NCBI RefSeq assembly: GCF_005298075.1
Contig: NZ_SZZH01000009.1
Location: 1-44,676 of the forward strand
Origin: Nakamurella flava
Lineage (GTDB): Bacteria; Actinomycetota; Actinomycetes; Mycobacteriales; Nakamurellaceae
Direction of reading: 5' to 3'
DNA length: 44,676 bases
The position numbers and the translations under genes were made by a program. The notes beneath the pieces were generated by a model. That model was not told the origin of the DNA. It saw only the letters and a list, made by a program, of their open reading frames with translations, and did no database searches. Within the stretch, counting starts at the first letter, position 1. Every line of letters starts with the position of its first letter. Below, piece by piece: positions 18,689 through 27,845 of the stretch.

Positions 18689-18865
18689 GGTGCTCCTCCC
18701 CAGGCCGATGTCCGTGTGTGTCCGATTCCGGCCTGCCGCCAGCATGGCATCACCGACCAACCGACAGTGGCGGAGGGTGGCCACCCCCTCGGTCCGCCGA
18801 CGTTGCGGACGGGTGGGCTCGTGCTCGGCGGCCCACTGTCGGGGGGTGCTCGTACCCTGGCCCCC

Positions 18866-20398
18866 GTGACGGCGAGCGCACCGCCGGGCGTCGACCCGGC
18901 CTTCCTGGACCTACCGCTGCGGACGTGGTCCGACGCGGCGTTGGACACGGCCCGGCGGGCCGGCGCGTCCTTCGCGGATTTCCGCTGCGAACGGCTGACC
19001 ACCCAGTCGATCAACGTCCGGGACCGGTCCCTGGAGTCGGCCACCGACGCGGTGACCACCGGGTACGCGGTACGGGTACTGGTCGACGGCACCTGGGGGT
19101 TCGCCGCCGGCATCGTGCCGACGACCTCGGCGGTGGCCGCGGTCGCCGAGCAGGCGGTCGCGGTGGCCCGGGCGCTGAGCGGCGTGGTGGCCGAGCGGGT
19201 GGAGCGGGCCGACGAGCCCGTCCACGCCGACCGGACCTGGGTGAGCGACTACCTCATCGACCCGTTCGCGGTGCCGTCCGCGGACAAGATCGCGGTGCTG
19301 CTGGACCACAGCGAACGGCTGCTGGCCTCCGACGGGGTCGCCCACACCACGGTCGGTCTGCTCCAGGTCAAGGAGAACAAGTTCTACGCCGACACCGCGG
19401 GCACCGTCACCACCCAGCAGCGGGTGCGGGTGGAGCCGACCATGCAGGCCGTCGCGGTGGACTCCGACACCGGCGCCTTCGAGACCATGTCCACCCTGGC
19501 CCCGCCGGTGGGTCGGGGCTGGGAGTACCTCGTCGGGACGGCCGACCAGGGCGCCTGGGACTTCGCCGCCGAGATCCCGGTCATCGCGCAGACGCTGGCC
19601 GAGAAGACCAAGTCGCCGTCGGTGCAGGCCGGGCGCTACGACCTGGTCATCAACCCGACCAACCTGTGGCTGACCATCCACGAATCCATCGGCCACGCCA
19701 CCGAGTACGACCGCGCCATCGGCTACGAGGCCGCCTACGCCGGTACCTCGTTCGCCACCCCGGATCAGCTCGGATCGCTGGTGTACGGCTCGGAGCTGAT
19801 GAACGTCACCGGTGACCGCACCGTCCCGCACGGGCTGGCCACTGTCGGGTTCGACGACGACGGGGTGGCCGGCCAGTCCTGGGACCTCATCCGGGACGGC
19901 ATCCTGGTCGGCTACCAGCTCGACCGGGTGTTCGCCCGCCGGCTCGGCCTGGACCGGTCGAACGGGTGCGCGCACGCCGATTCGCCCGGCCACATCCCCA
20001 TCCAGCGGATGGCCAACGTCAGCCTGCAGCCCGACCCGGCCGGCGGATCGGTGGACGACCTCATCTCCGGAGTGGAGGACGGCATCTACGTGGTCGGCGA
20101 CAAGTCGTGGTCGATCGATATGCAGCGGTACAACTTCCAGTTCACCGGCCAGCGGTTCTACCGGATCCGGGGCGGGCGGCTCGACGGCCAGGTCAAGGAC
20201 GTCGCCTACCAGGCGACGACCACCGATTTCTGGCGGTCGATGGAGGCCGTCGGCGGCCCGTCGACCTACCGGCTCGGCGGGGCGTTCAACTGTGGCAAGG
20301 GGCAACCGGGCCAGGTCGCGGCCGTCTCGCACGGCTGTCCGGCGGCGTTGTTCCGCGGGGTGTCCGTGCTGAACGCGGTACAGGAAGGTGGCCAGTGA
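18866..20398 (+). CDS. tldD: TldD metalloprotease subunit
   Basis: A 510-residue TldD/PmbA family protein. The zinc-site motif is HESIGHATEYD (HExxxH with a downstream glutamate), and the C-terminal part carries FNCGKGQPGQVAAVSHGCP. TldD forms a heterodimer with TldE that degrades unfolded peptides through a narrow channel; in some bacteria it matures peptide antibiotics such as microcin B17 or degrades the CcdA antitoxin. The GTG start follows the divergent ABC operon after about 180 bases. It overlaps tldE in a GTGA junction. No precursor-peptide gene is visible nearby, so a housekeeping role is likely. Confidence 0.93.
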   Translation: MTASAPPGVDPAFLDLPLRTWSDAALDTARRAGASFADFRCERLTTQSINVRDRSLESATDAVTTGYAVRVLVDGTWGFAAGIVPTTSAVAAVAEQAVAVARALSGVVAERVERADEPVHADRTWVSDYLIDPFAVPSADKIAVLLDHSERLLASDGVAHTTVGLLQVKENKFYADTAGTVTTQQRVRVEPTMQAVAVDSDTGAFETMSTLAPPVGRGWEYLVGTADQGAWDFAAEIPVIAQTLAEKTKSPSVQAGRYDLVINPTNLWLTIHESIGHATEYDRAIGYEAAYAGTSFATPDQLGSLVYGSELMNVTGDRTVPHGLATVGFDDDGVAGQSWDLIRDGILVGYQLDRVFARRLGLDRSNGCAHADSPGHIPIQRMANVSLQPDPAGGSVDDLISGVEDGIYVVGDKSWSIDMQRYNFQFTGQRFYRIRGGRLDGQVKDVAYQATTTDFWRSMEAVGGPSTYRLGGAFNCGKGQPGQVAAVSHGCPAALFRGVSVLNAVQEGGQ

Positions 20399-21819
20399 GC
20401 GCCGAGTCCGGGCTGTTGACACCGGAGCAGATCGTCGAGTCCGCGCTGGCCGCCTCCCGGGCGGACGGGTGCGTCGTGGTGGTGACCGTCGGGTCCGAGG
20501 CGAACGTGCGGTGGGCCAACAACACCGTCACCACCAACGGGGTGTCGGCGGCGCTGTCCTGGTATGTCGTCTCGGTCGTCGGCGCGGCCACCGGGGTGGT
20601 GGCGGCGTCGGCCGCCGCGGCCGGGTCGGCGCGGGACGTCGCCGCCGTCGTGCGGGAGTCGCACGAGGCCGCCCGGGCGGCCGCCGCGGCCGGGCCCGCC
20701 CGGGACGCCCGTCCCCTGGTGGAGCCCGATGCGTCGATGCCGGATGGCGGGGTGCAGGATCTCGCCGAACCGCCCGCACAGACCTCGTTCGGCGTCTACT
20801 CCGGCCTGCTGGAGGACCTCGGTGCCGCCTTCGGCCAGGCCCGGGCGACGGACCGCATCCTTTACGGCTTCGCCCGTCACGAGGTGGACACCGTCTATCT
20901 CGGGTCGTCAACCGGCCTGCGGCGGCGCTGGGTGCAGCCCACCGGGTCGCTCGAGCTGAACGCGAAGTCCGCCGACCTCACCCGCTCGTCGTGGGCGGGG
21001 GTGTCCACGGCCGACTTCACCGACGTCGACCTGACGGCGATGGACGCGACGCTGACCCGCCGTCTGGACTGGGCCCGGCGGCGCGTCGACCTGCCTCCGG
21101 GCCGGTACGACACCGTGCTGCCGCCGACCGCCGTGGCCGACTTCATGGTCTACCTGGCGTGGAGTGCGGGTGGCCGGCCTGCCCACGAGGGCCGGTCGGT
21201 GTTCTCGAAGTCCGGCGGCGGTACCCGCATCGGGGAACGCCTGACCGACCGGGCCCTGACGGTGTTCGGGGACCCCGGTTACCCGGGCCTGGCCGCCCAG
21301 CCGTTCGTCACCGCGGCCGGATCGTCCGACGAGGTGTCCGTCTTCGACAACGGCGCGCCCGTCGGCCGGGTCGATCTGGTCCGGGACGGGGTGATCAGTG
21401 GTCTGCTGCACACCCGGGCGTCGGCGGCGGAGTACGCCGAACCTTTCGCCCCGCCGGTCGACAACGTGGTGGTGACCGGCGGCGACCCTGGCCGCTCCAT
21501 CGACGACATCGTCGCGGGGGTGGATCGCGGACTGCTGGTGACGTCGCAGTGGTACCTCCGCGAGGTCGACCCGATGACGCTGCTGTTGACCGGTCTGACC
21601 CGGGACGGCGTCTTCCTCGTCGAACGCGGCGAGGTGGTCGGCGCGGTCACCAACTTCCGGTTCAACATGTCCCCGCTGGACGTGCTCCGTCAGGCCGTCG
21701 ACGTCGGGGCGACGGTGCCGACGCTGTCGCGGGAGTGGAGCGACTGGTTCACCCGGTCGGCGATGCCCCCGATCCTCGTGCAGGGCTTCAACATGTCGTC
21801 GGTGTCTCAGGCCCAGTGA
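20395..21819 (+). CDS. tldE: TldE/PmbA protein (non-catalytic TldD partner)
   Basis: A 474-residue PmbA/TldE protein. It starts LTPEQIVESALAASRADGCV and has VFSKSGGGTRIGERLTDRAL, a FGDPGYPGLAAQPF loop, VDNVVVTGGDPGRSIDDIVA and FNMSPLDVLRQA. As in other TldE proteins, the HExxxH metal motif of TldD is missing, leaving it as the structural partner. The GTG start overlaps the tldD stop, so both subunits are made in step. The gene ends 24 bases from the end of the convergent amidotransferase gene. Confidence 0.92.
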   Translation: MSAESGLLTPEQIVESALAASRADGCVVVVTVGSEANVRWANNTVTTNGVSAALSWYVVSVVGAATGVVAASAAAAGSARDVAAVVRESHEAARAAAAAGPARDARPLVEPDASMPDGGVQDLAEPPAQTSFGVYSGLLEDLGAAFGQARATDRILYGFARHEVDTVYLGSSTGLRRRWVQPTGSLELNAKSADLTRSSWAGVSTADFTDVDLTAMDATLTRRLDWARRRVDLPPGRYDTVLPPTAVADFMVYLAWSAGGRPAHEGRSVFSKSGGGTRIGERLTDRALTVFGDPGYPGLAAQPFVTAAGSSDEVSVFDNGAPVGRVDLVRDGVISGLLHTRASAAEYAEPFAPPVDNVVVTGGDPGRSIDDIVAGVDRGLLVTSQWYLREVDPMTLLLTGLTRDGVFLVERGEVVGAVTNFRFNMSPLDVLRQAVDVGATVPTLSREWSDWFTRSAMPPILVQGFNMSSVSQAQ

Positions 21820-21843
21820 CCCGGGCGCGGTCCGGCCGCCCGG

Positions 21844-22731
21844 TCAGCCGCCGTGTTCCGCGGCGGCGCGCTGGGAAGCGGCCGCCTCCGGGCTGAGGTC
21901 GGCCAGGGTGAGCTGCTGACGGGGTGGTTCGATCACCGCGATCCGGGTCCGTACCTGCAGGTCGTCGCCGCGGCCCCGGGCGTGCACCAGCTCACCGGGG
22001 TGCAGCAGACGCCACCCGGGCTCGGAGTCCATCCGTTCGCTGGCCACGACGACCGGGGCGGCGGTCTGCGGACGGTGGTGCTCGGCCTGGACGCTGATCC
22101 GTCGGCTGCGCACGTGCAGCGGGTGACCGGCGTCCGACGACGGGCGCAGCAGGTACAGGTCGTGGGTGTCCGGATAGCGCAGCGCCCACAGCTCGTCCGG
22201 GGTGGCCAGCACGATGTTGAGGGCGAAGACGGGCAGGGTGTCGGCGACCCAGCGGACGGCGTCGGTGATCGCCGCCCCGACGTCGCCTCCGTTGTCCCGG
22301 GCGTAGGCGGTGATGAGCGCGAAGAGGCGCTCGCTGTCGGTCTGCCCCTGCACCAGGTCGCGGACCCCCCGCCGGTCCAGTTCCTCGTCGAGCCGGGGGA
22401 GGTCGCCGAGCGTTCCGTTGTGGGCGAAGATCCGGCCGTCCATGACGAACGGGTGCGTGTTCGGCCGGGACAACCCGCCGGCGCTGGCGTACCGGACGTG
22501 GGCGACGAAGGTGCGGCTGCGGTCCGTCCGGGCCTGGTGGGCGAACTCGGCGTCCGTCCAGGCCGCGATGGGCTGCTTGTCGACCACCGGCCGGCCCGCC
22601 CCGTCGAAGCTGCCGATGCCGGCCCCCTGCGGATTGCGGCGACTCTGCTCGCGCAGGCTGTCCGGGGCGTCGAGCAACCAGAACGTCGCCGTCACCCGGT
22701 GCCCGTGGTGCAGACCGAACAAGCGACACAT
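21844..22731 (-). CDS. class II glutamine amidotransferase-like protein (EgtC/YafJ type)
   Basis: A 295-residue Ntn-hydrolase of the GATase II type. Cys2 follows the start methionine (MCRLFGLHHG) and would be the nucleophile after Met removal. RNPQGAGIGSF, VAHVRYASAGGLSRPNTHPF and FAHNGTLGDLPRLDEEL are the glutaminase motifs. EgtC of ergothioneine synthesis belongs to this group, but no egt genes are adjacent, so a gamma-glutamyl amidohydrolase of unknown substrate is the safer call. It converges on tldE. Confidence 0.8.
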   Translation of the reverse strand: MCRLFGLHHGHRVTATFWLLDAPDSLREQSRRNPQGAGIGSFDGAGRPVVDKQPIAAWTDAEFAHQARTDRSRTFVAHVRYASAGGLSRPNTHPFVMDGRIFAHNGTLGDLPRLDEELDRRGVRDLVQGQTDSERLFALITAYARDNGGDVGAAITDAVRWVADTLPVFALNIVLATPDELWALRYPDTHDLYLLRPSSDAGHPLHVRSRRISVQAEHHRPQTAAPVVVASERMDSEPGWRLLHPGELVHARGRGDDLQVRTRIAVIEPPRQQLTLADLSPEAAASQRAAAEHGG

Positions 22732-23215
22732 GCCGGGCCCCCCTCGTCGCGGCCGCTGTCGAGGCCGTCGACGAATGCTAGGACCCTTCGTCGTCCCGGC
22801 CGGGACCGCCGCACGTCGCGCGAATAGATGACCACGTCACTTCGCGCAGGTAAACAGCGGCGTCACGCCATTCCCGGAAATAGTGAAGCGAATCGCAGGG
22901 GCTCACCCGTGACGCTCATCGCACTCGCCCCACCCTCTTGTTCGATGCGTTTGCGCAGATAGCGGCACTGTCGACCACCGTCAATCAAGGCCGAACAAGA
23001 TCCCACAATTCTTTTCACCACCATCGTGTGGCGCTGCCGACTTTCACGATTCTGTGGCCCGAGACACGCCGAATTCGCCCTGCCGGTTCGATGAACATCC
23101 GCTTATGGTCGCTCAATCATTCGGCGCACTCGGGGGCGTGCCGACGGCGCTCCGGTCCGCCGGCCGCACCGACTGCCGATCGTCCACCGCTCCGATCCGA
23201 TTCGACCTGGAGTTG
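22732..23215. other. long AT-richer spacer upstream of pckG
   Basis: A gap of 484 bases between divergent genes (amidotransferase and pckG). Its central part (about 22820-23110) is markedly lower in GC than the window average and probably holds both promoters and regulatory sites. I see no convincing ORF, no clear hexamer pair and no recognisable riboswitch. Confidence 0.5.
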
Positions 23216-25138
23216 ATGTCAGTGACCGCGACCATCGAACCGACCGCCACTGTGGGTACCCGGGCTCTGGGAGCCGCGGGTGCGTCCTCTCCGGTGTCCA
23301 CCGGTGTCCGCGTCCTCGGCGCTCCCGACGGCACCGCCCCCGAGTTGTTGTCGTGGGTACTGGAAACGGCGGAGCTGACCCGCCCGGACGCCGTGGTGTT
23401 CATCGACGGGTCGGACGACGAGTGGACGCGGCTGACCGACAAGCTGGTCGAGGCCGGCACCTTCACCCGGCTCGCCAACAAGCCGAACTCGTTCTACGCC
23501 GCGTCGGATCCCACCGACGTCGCGCGCGTCGAGGACCGGACCTACATCTGCTCGGTCGAGAAGAAGGACGCCGGGGCGACGAACAACTGGATGGACCCGG
23601 TGGCCATGAAGGCCATCATGACGAGCCTCTACGACGGCTGCATGGTCGGTCGGACCATGTACGTGATCCCGTTCTGCATGGGCCCGTACGACGCCGAGAA
23701 CCCCAAGCTCGGGGTCGAGATCACCGATTCCGAGTACGTCGTCGCCTCGATGCGGGTGATGACCCGGTCAGGTCGCCAGGCGCTGGATCTGATCAACACC
23801 GGCCTGCCGTGGGTCAAGGCCCTGCATTCCATCGGTGCCCCGCTGGCGCCCGGCCAGTCCGACGTGGCCTGGCCGTGCAACGACACCAAGTACATCGTCC
23901 AGTTCCCCGAGGAGCGGGCGATCTGGTCGTTCGGTTCCGGGTACGGCGGCAACGCCCTGCTGGGCAAGAAGTGCTTCTCCCTGCGCATCGCCTCGGTGAT
24001 GGCCCGCGACGAGGGCTGGCTGGCCGAGCACATGCTGATCCTCAAGCTCACCGCGCCCACCGGGAAGGTCCACTACATCGCCGCCGCGTTCCCCAGCGCC
24101 TGCGGCAAGACCAACCTGGCGATGCTCGAACCGACCATCCCGGGGTGGAAGGTCGAGACCCTGGGTGACGACATCGCCTGGATGACCTTCGGCGAGGACG
24201 GCCGGCTCTACGCGGTCAACCCGGAGTACGGCCTGTTCGGCGTGGCCCCCGGCACCGGGTGGAAGACCAACCCGAACGCCATGCGGACCATCGAGCAGGG
24301 CAATTCCGTCTTCACCAACGTCGCCCTCACCGACGACGGGGACGTCTGGTGGGAGGGTCTGTCGGACGAGCCGCCGGCCCACCTGACCGACTGGAAGGGC
24401 CGCGACTGGACGCCGTCCGGTCTGGACGCGGACGGCAACGAGCTGGAGTCCGCGGGCGAGCCGTCCAGTCACCCGAACTCGCGGTTCTGCACCCCGATCA
24501 CCCAGTGCCCGATCATCGCCGACGAGTACTTCGACACCACCGGGGTACCGATCTCGGCCATCCTGTTCGGCGGTCGCCGTAAGACGACCATCCCGTTGGT
24601 CACCGAGTCCCGCGACTGGCAGCACGGTGTCTTCATGGGGGCGACGCTCTCGTCGGAGACGACCGCCGCGGCGACGGGTGCGGTCGGTGTCGTCCGCCGC
24701 GATCCGATGGCGATGCTGCCGTTCATCGGCTACAACGCCGGTGACTACTTCTCGCACTGGATCGACATGGGCAAGGGTGCGGACGCGAGCAAGCTGCCGA
24801 GCATCTTCTACGTCAACTGGTTCCGTCGGGACGCCGATGGTGGCTTCCTGTGGCCGGGATTCGGTGAGAACTCGCGGGTCCTGAAGTGGGTCGTCGCCCG
24901 CCTCGAGGGCGAGGCCGGTGCCGTCGAGACGCCGATCGGCTACGTCCCGGACGCCGACGGGCTGGATGTCGACGGTCTCGACGTGACGCCCGAGCAGATG
25001 GCGGCGGCCGTGGCCGTCGATGCGGACGAATGGCGCGCCGAGCTGCCGCTGATCGAGGAGTGGTTCGACACCATCGGCGACAGCGTCCCGTCGTCGCTGC
25101 GGGACGAACTCGACGCCCTCCGGCTCCGCCTGGGCTGA
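23216..25138 (+). CDS. pckG: phosphoenolpyruvate carboxykinase (GTP)
   Basis: A 640-residue GTP-type PEPCK. Signatures are [40 protein letters not shown], the P-loop [12 protein letters not shown] (near residue 292), the kinase-2 motif [18 protein letters not shown], and [12 protein letters not shown]. It converts oxaloacetate to PEP, the first step of gluconeogenesis. Its N-terminal 25 or so residues are an extension with low similarity. ATG 23216 has GGAG only 3 bases upstream, so the in-frame GTG at 23223 may be the true start. A strong terminator follows. Confidence 0.96.
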   Translation: MSVTATIEPTATVGTRALGAAGASSPVSTGVRVLGAPDGTAPELLSWVLETAELTRPDAVVFIDGSDDEWTRLTDKLVEAGTFTRLANKPNSFYAASDPTDVARVEDRTYICSVEKKDAGATNNWMDPVAMKAIMTSLYDGCMVGRTMYVIPFCMGPYDAENPKLGVEITDSEYVVASMRVMTRSGRQALDLINTGLPWVKALHSIGAPLAPGQSDVAWPCNDTKYIVQFPEERAIWSFGSGYGGNALLGKKCFSLRIASVMARDEGWLAEHMLILKLTAPTGKVHYIAAAFPSACGKTNLAMLEPTIPGWKVETLGDDIAWMTFGEDGRLYAVNPEYGLFGVAPGTGWKTNPNAMRTIEQGNSVFTNVALTDDGDVWWEGLSDEPPAHLTDWKGRDWTPSGLDADGNELESAGEPSSHPNSRFCTPITQCPIIADEYFDTTGVPISAILFGGRRKTTIPLVTESRDWQHGVFMGATLSSETTAAATGAVGVVRRDPMAMLPFIGYNAGDYFSHWIDMGKGADASKLPSIFYVNWFRRDADGGFLWPGFGENSRVLKWVVARLEGEAGAVETPIGYVPDADGLDVDGLDVTPEQMAAAVAVDADEWRAELPLIEEWFDTIGDSVPSSLRDELDALRLRLG

Positions 25139-25163
25139 GCCCTGGGGCGGCCCCCGATCACCC

Positions 25164-25198
25164 GACAGACCCGGTCGTCTTGGACGACCGGGTCTGTC
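25164..25198 (+). terminator. intrinsic terminator of pckG
   Basis: A perfect 16-base stem (arm starting GACAGACCCGGTC) closes a TTG loop, 25 bases after the pckG stop. There is no strong T-run, but the position and stability support termination. Confidence 0.85.
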
Positions 25199-25422
25199 GC
25201 CGTTCGGGTGGTCGTCACCCTGGTCGACGGTCAGCCCGCCACCCAATGTTCTGTACGTCGTCTGTTACTCCACCATTGGATGCATCGGCGGCAGAAGTTG
25301 TCGCTACGACGACTACCCGGCGCAATCGAGCGCCTACCAGGGGGAACCTGGCTCGACCCCCTGAAAGAGTCGGTCCGGACATGCTTTCCTAGTCACAGGG
25401 TCGGGGGACTGAGCAGGAGTCT

Positions 25423-25444
25423 GTCGACGCGTCAAGGCGTCGAC
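25423..25444. repeat. inverted repeat upstream of the GGDEF gene
   Basis: GTCGACGC and GCGTCGAC flank a 6-base centre (GTCAAG), ending 23 bases before the GTG start of the diguanylate cyclase gene. It could be an operator or a small mRNA hairpin close to the ribosome site (GGGGG at 25455-25460). The rest of the 329-base gap after pckG holds only the terminator and no visible gene. Confidence 0.4.
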
Positions 25445-25467
25445 GAGGCGGCGACAGGGGGCCATCA

Positions 25468-26661
25468 GTGAGCGAGCAACCGACCCGGGGGACCGGGACG
25501 GCGCAGGACGCCCAGCCTTATCGAACGATCCCCGCCTGGTTGTCGCGCCGCCGGGCGATCGGCCGGTTCCCCAGCGAGAACGTCGAGATCGTCTCCGACA
25601 CCATGACCCCCCTGACCGGGGTCGGTGCCCTGCTCTTCGTCGTGGTGGCCCTCTCCCAGGGCTTCTTCGACGACACGCCCGGATCGTCCTGGTCCACCGG
25701 GATGGCCGTGGTGACGGCCGCCGCGCTGGGCGTCCTGTGGGTCCTCCTGCGGGGGCCCCGGGGTCCGGCCCTGCGTCGCCACCCGGTGCGCCTCGCCGTC
25801 ACCGCCGTGGCCCTGGTGGGGCTCAACCCCCTCGTCTACATCCTCGGGACGCAGATCACCTACCCGGCCATCGGGATGCTGATGGTCATCGTGGGGATCG
25901 GCGCCCTGCTCTACGACCGGTTCTGGGCGATCGTCGCGATCGTGGCGGTCGACGTGGCCTGGATCCTCTGCGCGGTCGTCTTCGGCCTCCCCGTGGAACC
26001 GGCCATTTTCGCCGCCCAACTGGTCAAGGCCAACGCCCTCGCCATCGTGCTCATGGTCGCGCGGGCGCGCACGTTCGGACGGCTGGAAGCCGCTCGTCGG
26101 GAGGTGCACCGGCTGGCCACCACGGACGAACTGACCGGGGTCGCCAATCAGCGGGGCCTGCTCGAGGCCGGGCGGGTGATGCTCGAACGCGCCACCCCGG
26201 GCGAGCGGCTCACCGTGGTCTTCGTCGACGTCGACGGCCTGAAGGTCGTCAACGATGCGCACGGCCACGCCGCCGGTGATCAGCTGATCCGATCGGTGGC
26301 CGACGTGCTGCGGCGCACCTTCCGGCCCCAGGACACGGTCGCCCGGCTGGGCGGTGACGAGTTCGCGATCATCGTCGGAGCCTCGTCCGAGGAACTGGCC
26401 CAGGACCTGGTGGCGCGGGTCCAGGAACGTCTGGAGCAGGCGCAGGTCTCGGCCAGCCTGGGCACCGCCACCTCGGTGGCCGGCGAGACCGATGTCGACC
26501 TGGATGCCCTGCTGGAAGAGGCGGACACCGCGATGTACACGGCCAAGCTGGCCCGCAAGAGCCGCACCCGGTTGCGTTCCGCGCCGCCCCCCGGCGGCAG
26601 CTGGCCCCCGGCGATGACGGGAACCGACCGGCCGTGGCCCACCGCCGGGCTCGGCGGCTGA
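25468..26661 (+). CDS. membrane-bound diguanylate cyclase (GGDEF)
   Basis: A 397-residue protein. The N-terminal half has about five or six hydrophobic segments between residues 48 and 200. A linker (RLEAARREVHRLATTDELTG) leads into a GGDEF domain with RLGGDEFAIIV intact, so it should be active in making c-di-GMP. The residues RPQD lie exactly five before GGDEF, an RxxD product-inhibition site. The C-terminal tail is Pro/Gly-rich. The GTG start follows a GGGGG ribosome site. No EAL partner is in the window. Confidence 0.9.
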   Translation: MSEQPTRGTGTAQDAQPYRTIPAWLSRRRAIGRFPSENVEIVSDTMTPLTGVGALLFVVVALSQGFFDDTPGSSWSTGMAVVTAAALGVLWVLLRGPRGPALRRHPVRLAVTAVALVGLNPLVYILGTQITYPAIGMLMVIVGIGALLYDRFWAIVAIVAVDVAWILCAVVFGLPVEPAIFAAQLVKANALAIVLMVARARTFGRLEAARREVHRLATTDELTGVANQRGLLEAGRVMLERATPGERLTVVFVDVDGLKVVNDAHGHAAGDQLIRSVADVLRRTFRPQDTVARLGGDEFAIIVGASSEELAQDLVARVQERLEQAQVSASLGTATSVAGETDVDLDALLEEADTAMYTAKLARKSRTRLRSAPPPGGSWPPAMTGTDRPWPTAGLGG

Positions 26662-26686
26662 GCGCGGTTCCTCGACGGTCCGGTAC

Positions 26687-26718
26687 CCGGGAGGGGGCCG
26701 ACGACGGCGTACTCCCGG
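26687..26718. terminator. hairpin between convergent genes
   Basis: CCGGGAG (26687-26693) pairs with CTCCCGG (26712-26718) across an 18-base loop, between the ends of the GGDEF gene (plus) and the SRPBCC gene (minus). It may act in both directions. Confidence 0.4.
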
Positions 26719-26732
26719 CCCGGCCGGCCCGC

Positions 26733-27458
26733 TCAGTCCTCGGTGGCCGCGTGCTTCGGTGAACGACGGAAGAGCTTGATCGTCAGCAGCAGGCCGATGG
26801 CCCCGCAGACGATCGGCACGGCCTTCTGCAGCGACGGGATGGCCTGGCCGCCGAGCAGGGCGCGGGCGTCCCCGGGGACCTCCCGGCGCACCCGCGGGCG
26901 ACCGGCGGCCAGGGCCGGCGCGGTGCGGGCGACGGCGGCCTGCTCGCTGGCGACCACCGCGGCGGCGACCTCGTCGGGATCGGTGACGTCGACCAGCGTG
27001 GCCCCGCCCGCGTCGCGGCCGGAGAGCTTGGTCGAGACGCAGTCCGCGAACCGGCTGACCAGGAAGTTGCCCGCCTCGACCATCACCGGACGACCGAACG
27101 CCGCGCGCCGGCCGGTCAGGGACAGGGTGGTGACGAGGTCGACCGCGGTGCGGTTCGGGGCGACGGCCGACGCGGTCGCGGTCACCAGCATGGCGGCCGT
27201 CTCGGACTCGCCGGCGTTGCCGGTGGCCTCGATGCGGGCCCGGTGCAGCTCGTGGTCCTTCTCGACGAACCGGGCCGTGCCCTTGTAGGTCATCCGCAGG
27301 CCGGCGATCTTCAGCTTCACCGAGCCGCTGAACTCGTCACCGTCGATGGCATCGAGGTGGGCGCCCGGGAAGCAGGTCCCGATCTGCTGGATGTCGATCA
27401 GCGCGGCCCAGGCCTTCTCGATCCCGACCGGCACCTCGAAGCGGTGCTCCAGTTCCAC
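26733..27458 (-). CDS. SRPBCC/CoxG-family protein with C-terminal membrane anchor
   Basis: A 241-residue protein starting MELEHRFEVPVGIEKAWAAL, the SRPBCC helix-grip fold. IGTCFPGAHLDAIDGDEFSG, SVKLKIAGLRMTYKGTARF and MVEAGNFLVSRFADCVSTKL follow the CoxG layout. After about 60 low-complexity residues comes a hydrophobic segment (VPIVCGAIGLLLTIKLF) and a basic tail, so the domain is tethered to the inner face of the membrane. CoxG anchors CO dehydrogenase in carboxydotrophs, but no cox genes are here. GTG 27458 is chosen for its GGAGG six bases upstream; the much longer open frame beyond is not coding. Confidence 0.85.
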   Translation of the reverse strand: MELEHRFEVPVGIEKAWAALIDIQQIGTCFPGAHLDAIDGDEFSGSVKLKIAGLRMTYKGTARFVEKDHELHRARIEATGNAGESETAAMLVTATASAVAPNRTAVDLVTTLSLTGRRAAFGRPVMVEAGNFLVSRFADCVSTKLSGRDAGGATLVDVTDPDEVAAAVVASEQAAVARTAPALAAGRPRVRREVPGDARALLGGQAIPSLQKAVPIVCGAIGLLLTIKLFRRSPKHAATED

Positions 27459-27688
27459 GTCCGACCTCCGGGGTCCGAGGGCGAGCCTGTACGGGCTCGG
27501 GGGTGTCGGCGACACAGCCTCGCCGCGGGACTGCCGCATCGTAAGCCGCCGACCATCCGGTCGGCCCGTCGGGGCCGGCGTACCCCGCCGGGAGGGTGAC
27601 GACGCTCGGTCGTCCGAACGTCGGACGTGGCCTGGGACACAGTCGGTCCGTCGCGTGCCACTATCGAGGTCAACGCGCCGGATCCCCG

Positions 27689-27745
27689 GTCGCGCGACGT
27701 ACCTCGACCAGACCACGCGACTCCCGATGTCGCTGGTCGCGCGAC
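27689..27745. repeat. two copies of the palindrome GTCGCGCGAC in the bkd upstream region
   Basis: GTCGCGCGAC occurs at 27689-27698 and again at 27736-27745, 47 bases apart (about 4.5 helical turns), each preceded by G. They lie 100-160 bases before the E1-alpha start inside the 387-base divergent gap (27459-27845). A transcription regulator could bind both. The gap shows no other gene. High GC raises the chance of coincidence. Confidence 0.35.
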
Positions 27746-27845
27746 CGGTTCGACCGGGGCGCGGCCTCCGACTCGGCGGGGTGCGCCGATCTGCCTCGAC
27801 CGGACCGCGCGGCCCTGGACCCGGCTGGACGACGGGAATGGGGCC

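Noticed and set aside
25200..25467. A c-di-GMP or c-di-AMP riboswitch before the GGDEF gene
   Set aside because: I could not find the conserved core motifs or fold of either class.
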